Assembly (NCBI GenBank): GCA_964506935.1 | Contig: CAZDOD010000057.1 | Coordinates: 1 to 15,562 of the forward strand | DNA from: CAZDOD01 sp964506935 | Lineage (GTDB): Bacteria; Desulfobacterota; Zymogenia; Zymogenales; Zymogenaceae | Reading direction: 5' to 3' | Length of the DNA stretch: 15,562 bases | Part shown: in pieces, positions 5,294-13,213 of the stretch | Position numbering within the stretch: the stretch's first letter is position 1 | How the letters are laid out: each line of letters begins with the position of its first letter | Notes under the pieces: model-generated | The model's input: the letters and a program-made list of their open reading frames with translations, nothing else | Database searches by the model: none | Told to the model about the DNA's origin: nothing | Made by a program: the position numbers and the translations under genes

Positions 5294-6339
5294 AAATATT
5301 TACCCAAAAGTTCGATTATCTTGTAAATCAACCCTCCCATCAAGACAGTACATGGAATGGTAATCAGCCATGTCTTTACAATACTGTTTACCACATCCCA
5401 CCTCACGGCGCTGACCCTTCGGGCCGTCCCCGCCCCCACTATCGAAGACGACACGACCTGTGTCGTGCTCACCGGAAATCCCGTCAAGGCCGTCGCGTAT
5501 ATCACGCCTGCGGATGCAACTTGAGCCGAGAATCCGTGGACGGATCTGACCCGATAGATCCTACCGCCCAGGGTCTTCATAATCCGAACCCCTCCCAATA
5601 ATACACCGATTGATATCGATAGGGCACATGACGCCTTTACCCAAAACGGTATGTAAAAACCAGCACCGCCCTCGTAAAATCTGCCAATTATCTCAGGAGA
5701 TATCGGATAGAGTATCACGAGAGACAGTGTAATCACCCCCATCGTCTTCTGGGCGTCGTTTGTTCCGTGGCTTAGCGCGAGTGCGGCGGAGCTAATGATC
5801 TGAAGTCTCAAAAAGGTCTTCTTGACCTTACCCGGAGAGAAAGTACCGAATATTTCATAGGCCAACTTCGTCAGGATAAATCCGAATATTAATCCCAGAA
5901 GCGGAGACAGTATCAAGACGAAAAACACCTCCGTCAGAATCTTCCAATGAACTGCGTCACATCCGGATGAGACAATCACCGCACCGGTGATACCGCCTAC
6001 GAGGGCGTGAGTGGAGCTCGACGGTATTCCTCTGTATCCCGAAACTATATTCCAAGATAGGGCACTTATGAGCGCAGACCAGACGACGAGAATATCAATC
6101 TTTTCGGCTTCGACGATCCCCTTGGCGAAGGTGGCGGCTACCGCCGTCCCTAGAAAGACAGCACCGATAAATTCAAAGATCGCGGCCATGAAAAGGGCCT
6201 GTCTCGGTCCCATTGCGCCCGTATACACCATGGTGGCAACAATGGAGCCGGAATCATTGAATCCGCAGGTGAACTGAAAGACGAGTGCCAAAAAAATGAG
6301 ACCGAAAAAGAAAAAAATGAAGAATGAAAATATGGACAC
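5290..6339 (-). CDS. pit: PiT-family inorganic phosphate permease
   Basis: A 349-residue polytopic membrane protein of the PiT (PF01384) family, low-affinity importers of phosphate or metal-phosphate with proton or cation. Both halves of the inverted family repeat are visible: GFNDS (26-30) with PSSSTHAL (106-113) in the first, and GTNDAQ (192-197) with FPVSTTQ (288-294) in the second. About eight to ten hydrophobic segments run throughout. The start is a GTG at 6339 behind AGGGG; the gene begins 6 bases after the universal stress gene stop, and its own stop overlaps the DUF47 start. The length is at the short end for the family. The substrate (phosphate versus another oxyanion) cannot be told from sequence alone. 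Confidence 0.92.
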   Translation of the reverse strand: MSIFSFFIFFFFGLIFLALVFQFTCGFNDSGSIVATMVYTGAMGPRQALFMAAIFEFIGAVFLGTAVAATFAKGIVEAEKIDILVVWSALISALSWNIVSGYRGIPSSSTHALVGGITGAVIVSSGCDAVHWKILTEVFFVLILSPLLGLIFGFILTKLAYEIFGTFSPGKVKKTFLRLQIISSAALALSHGTNDAQKTMGVITLSLVILYPISPEIIGRFYEGGAGFYIPFWVKASCALSISIGVLLGGVRIMKTLGGRIYRVRSVHGFSAQVASAGVIYATALTGFPVSTTQVVSSSIVGAGTARRVSAVRWDVVNSIVKTWLITIPCTVLMGGLIYKIIELLGKYL

Positions 6340-6345
6340 CCCCTG

Positions 6346-6798
6346 TCAATCACTATTTAAGAGATTTACCGTCATCACTGGACACTCGGCCCCACGGAGC
6401 ACCCGATCGGCCGTGCTCCCGAAAAATATCTTGTCCAGGCCGGAGCTTCCGTGCGTACCTATAATGATGATGTCAATATCCCCCTCTTTTGCCGCCTTAA
6501 AAATCTCCTTGTGTGCCTCGCCCTTTGACAGGATGGATTCATATTTCACATTGCCCTTAAAATTCTCGTTGCAGAATTTATCGAGACCTTTTTTTGCGGC
6601 TTCATATATCTCTTCGGTCACCTTATCTATGGAGATATGAGGAACAGACAACCTTGCGTACTTACTAAAATCCTCGACGACGTGAATCACGTGGATCTTT
6701 GCATCAAAATTTTTCCCGAAAATAATCGCATATTCAGCTAGTACTTTCGATGTATCGGAAAAATCAATCGGGACGAGGATATTTTTTATTTTCTTCAT
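6346..6798 (-). CDS. Universal stress protein (UspA family)
   Basis: A single-domain Usp of about 150 residues with the ATP-binding type of C-terminal loop (GTHGSSGLDKIFFGSTADRV), a conserved N-terminal KNILVPIDFSD, and the ECPVM strand at the end. I prefer the ATG at 6798-6796 to the GTG at 6810, because the ribosome site GAGGTG would contain that GTG and is correctly spaced from the ATG. It is the first gene of a usp-pit-DUF47 unit with tiny gaps. Its exact role is unknown; the context suggests a stress or nutrient-sensing role alongside phosphate uptake. Confidence 0.9.
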   Translation of the reverse strand: MKKIKNILVPIDFSDTSKVLAEYAIIFGKNFDAKIHVIHVVEDFSKYARLSVPHISIDKVTEEIYEAAKKGLDKFCNENFKGNVKYESILSKGEAHKEIFKAAKEGDIDIIIIGTHGSSGLDKIFFGSTADRVLRGAECPVMTVNLLNSD

Positions 6799-6819
6799 TG
6801 GGATAAACACCTCAATAAT

Positions 6820-6839
6820 ATATTAGGTATGCCTAATAT
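6820..6839. promoter_or_regulatory. Inverted-repeat operator candidate, DtxR/MntR-like
   Basis: ATATTAGG and CCTAATAT are perfect 8-base arms around TATG. The core TTAGG-N4-CCTAA resembles boxes bound by DtxR-family iron or manganese repressors. It overlaps the end of the predicted -10 box and the expected start site of the usp promoter, the classic place for a repressor. Confidence 0.5.
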
Positions 6840-6865
6840 TATAATCAACTTTAAAAGTTTCTCAA
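6838..6865 (-). promoter_or_regulatory. Promoter of the usp-pit-DUF47 operon
   Basis: On the minus strand TTGAGA (6865-6860), a 16-base spacer and a perfect TATAAT (6843-6838). The start site would fall near 6831, inside the inverted repeat. Confidence 0.6.
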
Positions 6866-7001
6866 AATATCGCCTTTTTTTTAAAATACAAATATTCCCT
6901 CTTCCATTAAAACAACACCTTTTATGGAATAATCGCCAAAATTATCACGAAATAATAATAACATAACGATATAAAAAATGACAATGTTTAATAAAATAAA
7001 C

Positions 7002-7030
7002 TTGACAAAATACCCTAAATAATATATAAA
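7002..7030 (+). promoter_or_regulatory. Promoter of the TPR-AMIN gene
   Basis: Perfect TTGACA (7002-7007), a 17-base spacer and TATAAA (7025-7030). It lies 68 bases before the start codon in very AT-rich DNA. The rest of the 288-base spacer shows no gene. Confidence 0.6.
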
Positions 7031-7098
7031 ATAACTTAATTATATATAAATATGCCTTATAATTAAATAATTTTCACATTATCTACTTAAATTATACA

Positions 7099-8034
7099 AT
7101 GGAAATAATCTTGTATAAATATATCAAGCCCAGTATATTATTTAGAATATTAACTAAGATACTGACCATCTTCATCATTATCGCCTTCTCTACGGCTTCG
7201 TTTGTCATTCCGGCATCTCCCAGCGTTCCCAAAGACGACCTCTACTACGCCCAGAATAAGTATGACGAACTCCTCAAATCTGAAACCAGGAAGTCGTCGA
7301 AATCGATGTGGCTCGAAGTTATAAAGCTATTCGATAAGATCGTAAAAGATTATCCCTCATCACCAGAGGCTCCAATCGCCCTATTTGCCGAGGGATGTAT
7401 ATACAGGGAGATGTTCAACTACTCAATCACACTGGGTGAACTTAATAATGCAGAAAAGATTTTCAAGAAGTTTTTGAGGGAATATCCATCTCACGAGCTT
7501 TCCGGTGATGCCGAAAAAAACATAAAAGAGATAGAAGACCAAAAGGAGAAAAGTAACCTAGTTAAAGTATCAATTAAACCGCCCAATCCCAAAGAATTCC
7601 CGGGACGCGAAACGGCTATAAAAAAACCTGATATAAAAGAAAGCCCAAAAAAGGAGAAGATTACCGAACTTCCCACCCTGAAGATTTCCACATCAAAAAT
7701 CGCTATAGAGAAAATCAGATATTTTTCAGATTCCGATCATACGAGGGTGGTCGTCGATCTCAATTCCTACGCCACATACAAAGACGCCGTCCTGCCGAAG
7801 GACGACGTTTCGGGACTCCCGACGAGGATATATGTCGACATCTTCGGTGTTAAATTATCGCCCAACCTCCATCCACCCCTTCAGGTCAAGGACGGCCTCG
7901 TATCCGTAATCCGCTGGTCTCAGAATAAGGATGATACCGTCAGGGTGGTCTTGGACCTAGAGTCCACAGCGGGATACAAGGTCTTCAGCCTCAAAAACCC
8001 AAACCGCGTCGTCATAGATGTCATGAGGAATTGA
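7099..8034 (+). CDS. Secreted TPR-AMIN domain protein without amidase domain
   Basis: A 311-residue protein with an N-terminal hydrophobic segment (about 15-38, ending FVIPASP) that acts as signal peptide or anchor. Residues about 46-150 form TPR-like helices of the BamD/YbgF sort (KLFDKIVKDYPSSPEAP, AEKIFKKFLREYPSHELSGDAE). A Lys/Pro-rich linker follows, then an AMIN domain (about 203-309, with TRVVVDL, RIYVDIFGV and VRVVLDLES strands). AMIN domains place N-acetylmuramoyl-L-alanine amidases of the AmiC type at the division septum and other envelope sites. Here the reading frame stops right after AMIN, and no Amidase_3 motif is seen in the 50 bases that follow. It could be a truncated amidase gene or a non-catalytic envelope adaptor. 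No clear ribosome site precedes the ATG; an in-frame TTG four codons later is possible. Confidence 0.8.
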   Translation: MEIILYKYIKPSILFRILTKILTIFIIIAFSTASFVIPASPSVPKDDLYYAQNKYDELLKSETRKSSKSMWLEVIKLFDKIVKDYPSSPEAPIALFAEGCIYREMFNYSITLGELNNAEKIFKKFLREYPSHELSGDAEKNIKEIEDQKEKSNLVKVSIKPPNPKEFPGRETAIKKPDIKESPKKEKITELPTLKISTSKIAIEKIRYFSDSDHTRVVVDLNSYATYKDAVLPKDDVSGLPTRIYVDIFGVKLSPNLHPPLQVKDGLVSVIRWSQNKDDTVRVVLDLESTAGYKVFSLKNPNRVVIDVMRN

Positions 8035-8085
8035 TATTGATTTTTGATTTATTAGGAAGGTTTCTTATTGCGTTGCTCTCTTACC

Positions 8086-8676
8086 CTATAGTCTAATCTT
8101 TCCCCCATCAATCATATCTCTTAACTCGACCAGTGCCCCCAGTATCAAAACCGGCGTTTATGAGATGATGAATTGATAGACCCCCTTCCCCCCCGAAAGA
8201 ACGGGGTGCATGTAATCCCAGTCCGTCTGGTTGAGCTGTTCGGGCTGCCACCCCACGATCTTCTGTAGTTTCAGATTTTTTCTTCCTTGAAAACCGTTGA
8301 GCAGCTGGAAGGCGCATTTTATCATCGGCATGGTTATGAACCGGTATTTATCCTTCTTTGAATAGAGATCGGACTTCAACAGGTCGAGCGCGATCTCCGC
8401 CCCGAAAAAATCGATGTGGTAGTGTGCGACCGAGACCGAGGTCATACCTATTGTAGAAAATCCCTCACGTAAGAGTAACGTCCCATCATCAAATGCGACG
8501 TCATAGCTCCAAATCCAAGTGAGGACCTCTCTCGCCGTAAGGTCGGCCGCCTCCAAGATATCTTTTTAACCCGTCACCTCATAGGCACAAAGGAGCAGTT
8601 TCAGGATTACACCCGCCCCCTCCTTGTCGATACCAGTCGTCGAATCTTTAGTTAGTATCCCACCCAAATTAGAGCT
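8086..8676 (-). pseudogene. Decayed gene remnant with two in-frame TAA codons
   Basis: One minus-strand frame reads as coding over about 195 codons but is interrupted by TAA at 8568-8566 and TAA at 8160-8158, and it ends at TAG 8088-8086. The parts are 8569-8667 (ending LLLCAYEVTG), a 132-codon middle piece (starting at KDILEAADLTARE), and a tail (TPVLILGALVELRD) directly after the second stop. Each piece looks like natural protein, and the joins make sense when read through, so this looks like the C-terminal part of a larger lost gene. The style, with a helix-rich ADLTAREVLTWIWSYD and a QPEQLNQTDWDYMHP segment, faintly recalls six-hairpin glycosidase-type proteins, but I do not claim that family. 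TAA is not a recoded codon in selenocysteine or pyrrolysine systems. The middle piece alone could still be expressed from a TTG at 8556. Confidence 0.55.
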
Positions 8677-8866
8677 TTATCTTTCCCCTACCCTTTATCT
8701 CCCATACTCTCTCGACCTCGTCTATTCGGTCATCAACCCTCGATATGTGATCTGTGACCTTTGATCCGTCATCAAATAGATAGACCCGCTTACTCTCTGA
8801 CCTCTCTACCTCTGCTGGCTCCGGCGTTCCGACTTCTAAGAGGGTCTTTTTCTCGAAAAATCTCAA
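8669..8866 (-). CDS. Small hypothetical ORF after the corrinoid protein gene
   Basis: A 65-residue charged ORF (rich in Glu, Asp, Lys, Arg; contains YLFDDGSKVTDHISRVDDRI) beginning at a TTG 13 bases after the corrinoid protein stop. The frame is also open upstream, overlapping that gene's end, so the start is uncertain. I do not recognise it. It could be a real small protein of the methyl-transfer operon or another gene fragment next to the pseudogene, whose remnant frame overlaps its last codons in a different register. Confidence 0.35.
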   Translation of the reverse strand: MRFFEKKTLLEVGTPEPAEVERSESKRVYLFDDGSKVTDHISRVDDRIDEVERVWEIKGRGKIKL

Positions 8867-8879
8867 GTTATGTAATCTC

Positions 8880-9518
8880 TCAAGCTGATATCAGGTTCTC
8901 AAAGATCTTGACCGATTTGACGGCGTCCTCGCCAAACGCATCCACCCCCATCTCCTTGGCGAGCTTTTCCGATGTACACGCCCCGCCGATCGCTATCTTT
9001 ACCTGATCTCTCAATCCCGCCTCTTTCAGGGCATCGACAACGTCCTTTATAGCACCGATCATCGTTGTCAAAAGCACGGAGAGTCCGATTGCCGGAGCGC
9101 CCGTATCCTTTACGGCCTTGACTATCTTTTCTTCGGAGACGTCTACACCGAGGTCTATGACCTTAAAATCCGATGCGGAGAGCATTACGCCAACGATATT
9201 TTTTCCGATATCGTGGATATCTCCCTTTACCGTGGCGAGGATCACGGTCCCCTTGCCGCCACTCTCGGCCCTATCTATCTTGTCTTCCAAGATCTCCATC
9301 CCCTCTTTCATCACCTCCCCGGCGAGGATGAGGTCGGCAAGATAATATTCGCCCTTCTCGAACCTATCGCCGACGACCGCCATCCCCTCTCCCATACCAT
9401 CCTTGATTATAGACCACGGCTCAATTCCCTGATCGAGGCACTCTTGCACGATATCCTTGATGTTATCTATATCAAGATCATAAATTGCCTCTTTGACTTT
9501 AAGTACGGATTTTCCCAT
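8880..9518 (-). CDS. Corrinoid (B12-binding) protein of a methyltransferase system
   Basis: A 212-residue methyl carrier of the MtbC/MttC/MtaC type. An N-terminal helical cap (residues 1-85, with LADLILAGEVMKEGM) is followed by a B12-binding Rossmann domain. The cobalt-ligand motif DxHxxG is at Asp100-His102-Gly105 (GDIHDIGKN), with the SVL segment at 147-149 and GG at 178-179 for the nucleotide tail. In such systems a substrate-specific methyltransferase loads the cobalt and a second enzyme passes the methyl on. A strong ribosome site (AAAGGAG) precedes the ATG. It lies 105 bases downstream of the methyltetrahydrofolate-type methyltransferase on the same strand, its likely partner. No substrate-specific methyltransferase (MttB type) or reductive activator is in the window. 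Confidence 0.9.
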   Translation of the reverse strand: MGKSVLKVKEAIYDLDIDNIKDIVQECLDQGIEPWSIIKDGMGEGMAVVGDRFEKGEYYLADLILAGEVMKEGMEILEDKIDRAESGGKGTVILATVKGDIHDIGKNIVGVMLSASDFKVIDLGVDVSEEKIVKAVKDTGAPAIGLSVLLTTMIGAIKDVVDALKEAGLRDQVKIAIGGACTSEKLAKEMGVDAFGEDAVKSVKIFENLISA

Positions 9519-9623
9519 CTTTCTTCAACTCCTTTCAGAATATTCCGAAAATAAATTCAGACAACTTTATATCACATAAAATAGTATAGATTTGTCTTTA
9601 CTCAAAAATACGTAAACTCTAAA

Positions 9624-10424
9624 TCAATCCTCGAGCATTTTCTTCCGATACTGCGTCATGAAGTTGCGACAGTATTCATCTTTTCCCAGGAGCATCTCCA
9701 CGACCGTAATCGCCGTCATCATCTTTTTGTCCAGTGGATCCATAATCGCGGAATTCAGCCCCGCCCCCATCGCAAGGGCGATAAACATCCTGTTTATTAG
9801 CCAGCGCTTCGGCAGACCGAAGGAGATATTCGAGAGACCGCAGATGATGTTTACGCCCTCGATTCCATCCCTTATGCGACTCATGGAGTCAAGGGCAATG
9901 ACGCCCATTTTGCTGTCGGCGCTTACAGCCTGGACGAGGGGATCGAGAAAAATCCGCCCCCTCGAAATTCCGAGCCCTTCAAGCTCTTTGACGAGCCTCA
10001 CCGCATTATCGAAGACGGTCTCGGCATCCTTCGGCATCCCCTTGTCATCCATGCAGAGGGCGACGACGGACGCCTCCCTCTCTGCCAATATCGGTTTCAT
10101 CCCCGAAAACCTCTTCGACTCAAGCGAGACCGAATTGATCATGGGTGAATTTTTGACTTTATTTACGTTTTTTTTGAGCACATCGACGCTTGAGCTGTCA
10201 AGCGATATGCGGATATCGTCAGAGACCCCCTCTACTACCTCGATCATCCACTCAAGTACCTCGGCCTCACTGTCAGGATGGAGCCCCGCATTCAGATCCA
10301 CAAAATCACAACCGGCTTCATATTGGAGCCTCGCCTCTTGTGCGATCTTCGCGCTGTCCCTTTTCTCAATCGCCTCGCCTATGCTCTTTCTTGTGGCATT
10401 GATCCTTTCTGCAACTATTATCAT
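9624..10424 (-). CDS. Methyltetrahydrofolate:corrinoid protein methyltransferase (pterin-binding)
   Basis: A 266-residue TIM-barrel enzyme with a pterin-binding (DHPS-like) domain, related to AcsE/MtvA-type transferases and the MtrH group. Visible motifs: ERINATRKSI (6-15), FVDLNAG (41-47), SLDSSS (74-79), PMINSVS (94-100), FLDPLVQ (159-165) and GLSNISFGLP (196-205), the last two matching the pterin pocket and the Asn that activates N5 in AcsE. The full length is normal for the family. Together with the corrinoid protein next to it, it would move methyl groups between tetrahydrofolate and cobalt, feeding demethylation into one-carbon metabolism or the reverse. The direction and the original methyl donor are not shown by the sequence. 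It could also act with a corrinoid Fe-S protein encoded elsewhere. Confidence 0.88.
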   Translation of the reverse strand: MIIVAERINATRKSIGEAIEKRDSAKIAQEARLQYEAGCDFVDLNAGLHPDSEAEVLEWMIEVVEGVSDDIRISLDSSSVDVLKKNVNKVKNSPMINSVSLESKRFSGMKPILAEREASVVALCMDDKGMPKDAETVFDNAVRLVKELEGLGISRGRIFLDPLVQAVSADSKMGVIALDSMSRIRDGIEGVNIICGLSNISFGLPKRWLINRMFIALAMGAGLNSAIMDPLDKKMMTAITVVEMLLGKDEYCRNFMTQYRKKMLED

Positions 10425-10456
10425 ATCCTATCCATTCTTAGAAACAAGGAGACTGA

Positions 10457-10485
10457 AAAGTATCACACAGGTTTTTTCTTGTCAA
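10457..10485 (-). promoter_or_regulatory. Candidate promoter of the methyltransferase-corrinoid operon
   Basis: On the minus strand a perfect TTGACA (10485-10480), a 17-base spacer and a poor TACTTT -10 box (10462-10457), about 33 bases upstream of the methyltransferase ATG. It separates this pair from the NUDIX gene upstream. Confidence 0.4.
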
Positions 10486-10540
10486 TATACTTTGAGATTT
10501 TCGTCCGAAATTTAAAAAAGGAAAGTTGGGCACATTTTTC

Positions 10541-11197
10541 TCAGAGCGAAATCGCCGCCTCGAGGGCGATGGCGGTCGGTGGTATCATCTTAAATTCCCC
10601 TTTGCGATTTCTATCCAGGGCTTCCTCGGGGCTGATCCACAGGTAATCCGATACCTCAATAGAATCGACACCCGCCCATTGCCCTTCGGGGATCACGGCC
10701 CAGAAGAAAACCGTGTAAAACCTCTGGGGCGATAGCTCCGGGGTGATAAAGAGCTGGAGATATTTCAGGCGATCTACGGCGTAGAAAAGTCCCCTATCCC
10801 TCAATTCCGTCAAAAATTCCTCAGACGAGATCTCTGTTTTTCCTCTCATCTCAAGATAAATATCTCTTGATATCAATTCCATGTCCTTATCACACAACAA
10901 AAGCACGCCCGACTCCTCGAAGAGCTCCCGTATCCCGGCCGTGTAAAAACCAAAAGGTTCGTGACCGTCGCCCTCGATGGTAGAAAGCTCGCCCTCATTC
11001 AATCCCAAGACCCTCCCTTTTGCTTCGGGACTCAGATCGGCGTCCTCCACCCTCCCGCCGGGAAAGACATAGAAGCCGCCCAAAAAGCTCATGGTTTCGG
11101 GCCTTTTTGTGAGGAATACCTCCCTTTTTCCCCTCTCACCCCTAAGCAGAACCACCGTCGCCGCGGGGACGGGTGTTACGAGCCTATCAGCAGCCAT
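10541..11197 (-). CDS. NUDIX hydrolase (NUDT19/NUDT7-like, split Nudix box)
   Basis: A 218-residue NUDIX protein that would hydrolyse a nucleoside diphosphate linked to another moiety. The Nudix box is split: FPGGRVEDAD (45-54) and, after about 35 residues of insertion, AGIRELFEESGVLL (87-100), with Glu91, Glu94 and Glu95 as metal ligands. A long insertion in the box is a feature of NUDT19-type proteins, for which CoA derivatives are known substrates. Here the substrate is not determinable. Its ATG lies 22 bases inside the preceding methyltransferase gene, indicating coupling. It is cytoplasmic. Confidence 0.85.
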   Translation of the reverse strand: MAADRLVTPVPAATVVLLRGERGKREVFLTKRPETMSFLGGFYVFPGGRVEDADLSPEAKGRVLGLNEGELSTIEGDGHEPFGFYTAGIRELFEESGVLLLCDKDMELISRDIYLEMRGKTEISSEEFLTELRDRGLFYAVDRLKYLQLFITPELSPQRFYTVFFWAVIPEGQWAGVDSIEVSDYLWISPEEALDRNRKGEFKMIPPTAIALEAAISL

Positions 11198-12147
11198 TGA
11201 TACTCCACAACGTGATTGACAAATTCTCCAATAATCTCATGCGTGTCGTTTGCGATAGAGCCCGATAGTAGTATGTATCTGATTTCGTCGTCGGCCCTCA
11301 CACCCAAAAGGTCTACCAAACTCCCCCCCTGATATTTAAAACCCGACTTTTCAATAAATCTCTTTATATGTCCAAAATGCAGCGTGACCTCGGTATGTCC
11401 AAAGAGGATTATCTTTTTCGGCCACGTGTCAGCTTTTGTGTTTCTCAGCATTTCCGTCATCGAAACGGGAATTTCATAGTCTGACGAGTGTTCCGAAATC
11501 CAGAGGTGATCGGTCTTCTTCATCGCCTCTTCGACGAATTTTATCGCACCGGTATTAAGATTAATATTGTCGGGGGCGGAATCTGGCGATATATCGAGTC
11601 CCTCAATAAACTCTTTCGCGTCGATTAGATAATCGACCTTTTCTGCTCCGATATTATCCGGGGCCTTTCCGGTATCGATGAAATCTAGAAGCATCAATTT
11701 GTCGATATCGACTATCGCCGGAAGGTCTCCCAGGACCTCGTTCGCAATTATGAGGTCGAAGCTTTCGCCTGACCTTAGAAACTCTAAGATATCATAGAGA
11801 AAAAATTTGACCCTACCTCCAAAGTGCGAGAGCCTCTGTTTTTGCCTCTCCATGAAAACAGGGCTGATATCCACCATTGTCATCTCGATATCACTAAACC
11901 TCGAAAGGATGCCATAGGCAAGATTCCCGTACCCCCCTCCCACCTCGAGGATCTTTGAATTCGGCTTTATCAGTTTTTCCTTTGAAAAAAGGTCACAGAT
12001 AATATCAGGGTATGTCCTCTTTTTCTTCAAGGCCTGCATATAAAGAGATTTTGGATCCCTCAGGCACTCGCTTATCGTCTGCTCCCAGCCGAGGCTCGCC
12101 TTTTCGCTTCGATGATATCGTCTTGTGTCATTAATCGAGATAGGCAA
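11176..12147 (-). CDS. Class I SAM-dependent methyltransferase, substrate unknown
   Basis: A 323-residue protein with a clear SAM-binding Rossmann core: motif I ILEVGGGYGN (66-75), the acidic residue of the second strand in MVDISP (Asp93), a YDILEF segment (118-123), and DLIIANEVLGDLP (131-143). The NEVLGDLP motif recalls the MidA/NDUFAF7 type (NExLDALP), but the rest does not clearly match, so I leave the target open. Translation appears to start at TTG 12147, with AAGGAT upstream, 3 bases after the threonine aldolase stop. The N-terminal 60 residues may be a substrate cap. It is co-transcribed with the threonine aldolase and NUDIX genes. Confidence 0.75.
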   Translation of the reverse strand: MPISINDTRRYHRSEKASLGWEQTISECLRDPKSLYMQALKKKRTYPDIICDLFSKEKLIKPNSKILEVGGGYGNLAYGILSRFSDIEMTMVDISPVFMERQKQRLSHFGGRVKFFLYDILEFLRSGESFDLIIANEVLGDLPAIVDIDKLMLLDFIDTGKAPDNIGAEKVDYLIDAKEFIEGLDISPDSAPDNINLNTGAIKFVEEAMKKTDHLWISEHSSDYEIPVSMTEMLRNTKADTWPKKIILFGHTEVTLHFGHIKRFIEKSGFKYQGGSLVDLLGVRADDEIRYILLSGSIANDTHEIIGEFVNHVVEYQWLLIGS

Positions 12148-12150
12148 TTT

Positions 12151-13179
12151 CTAATCCTTCAATACATCAGAAAACGCCGATATCGCATCATCGATGTCCT
12201 TACTATCTATCCCAAGATGTGTCACGCACCTGATCAGCGTCTCACCGAACGGGAGCATCAATACCCCCCTCTTTCCCATCTCGACGACGATATCCATAGT
12301 GCCGAGCTTTGACTTTGATACATCAAATATCACGATATTCGTCTCGACATCCTTCGGATCGATAACGACCCCCGGCATATCCGACAGCGCCTTCGACAGG
12401 CGTTTTGCGTTCTCGTGATCCTCCGCGAGCCTCTCGACGTGATTTTCGAGGGCGTAGAGCGCCGCCGCTGCAACTATCCCAACCTGCCTCTGCCCACCAC
12501 CTATCATCTTTCGGCATCTGTGAACCTTTTCAATGACTTCAGCGTTCGCCGCGATCATCGACCCCATCGGCGCCCCCAACCCCTTCGAGAAACAGATCGT
12601 CACGGTGTCAAAATATTTTGCATACTCCTTTGCGGGGACCTTTGATGCCACCTGGGCGTTTAGGAGCCTCGCCCCGTCGAGGTGCATCTTCAAGCCACCC
12701 CCTTTCGATACCTCCCGTATTTTCTTTATCTCTTCAATCGGTATGACCGCGCCGCCGTGGCGGTTATGTGTGTTTTCGATGACGACGAGCGAGCTCTTCG
12801 GGTAGTGATGGTCTTTCGGGCGTATCGCCGCCCTTACCTGTTCTGCGGAGATCGCACCCCTCATTCCGTCTATCGGACAAAGCTGCACTCCGCAAAAAGC
12901 TGCCGAGCCCGCCCCCTCGTAGTGCCTTACGTGACCCTCGGCATCGATTATCACCTCGTCTCCCGGCTCGGTCAACGCCATCACGGAAAGGAGGTTTCCC
13001 ATAGTCCCGGAGGACACATATATCGCCTTTTGTTTTCCCAGCATATCGGCGACGTAATCCTGAAGGCGGTTTACGGTCGGGTCCTCGCCGAACACATCGT
13101 CTCCGACCTCGGCCTCGAATATCGCTTTTCTCATGCCTTCGGTCGGCTTGGTTACGGTATCGCTCCTCAAATCAATCAT
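12151..13179 (-). CDS. ltaE: Low-specificity L-threonine aldolase (PLP)
   Basis: A 342-residue PLP enzyme cleaving L-threonine or L-allo-threonine to glycine and acetaldehyde. The family start MIDLRSDTVTKPT is complete, followed by VGDDVFGEDPTVNRL (26-40), SSGTMGNLLS (57-66, phosphate cradle), HLDGARL (167-173, Asp168 to the pyridine nitrogen), and the Schiff-base Lys199 in CFSKGLGAPMGS. The length is normal. A ribosome site AAGGA precedes the ATG, and the gene begins 34 bases after the LOR/SDH-type gene. In this setting it could supply glycine for one-carbon metabolism, an inference from the nearby purM and folate-linked genes only. Confidence 0.92.
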   Translation of the reverse strand: MIDLRSDTVTKPTEGMRKAIFEAEVGDDVFGEDPTVNRLQDYVADMLGKQKAIYVSSGTMGNLLSVMALTEPGDEVIIDAEGHVRHYEGAGSAAFCGVQLCPIDGMRGAISAEQVRAAIRPKDHHYPKSSLVVIENTHNRHGGAVIPIEEIKKIREVSKGGGLKMHLDGARLLNAQVASKVPAKEYAKYFDTVTICFSKGLGAPMGSMIAANAEVIEKVHRCRKMIGGGQRQVGIVAAAALYALENHVERLAEDHENAKRLSKALSDMPGVVIDPKDVETNIVIFDVSKSKLGTMDIVVEMGKRGVLMLPFGETLIRCVTHLGIDSKDIDDAISAFSDVLKD

Positions 13180-13213
13180 GGCTTTTCCTTATTTATAATG
13201 CCCCTATCTATAA

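Noticed and set aside
6810..6810. GTG start for the universal stress gene
   Set aside because: That GTG lies within the ribosome site of the ATG at 6798, which also matches the usual family start.
8158..8568. Stop-codon recoding (pyrrolysine or selenocysteine), suggested by the nearby corrinoid system
   Set aside because: Both internal stops are TAA, not TAG or TGA, so a decayed gene is simpler.
9658..10515. Long plus-strand ORF opposite the methyltransferase (285 codons)
   Set aside because: It is antisense to a gene with all family motifs and has no recognisable features of its own.
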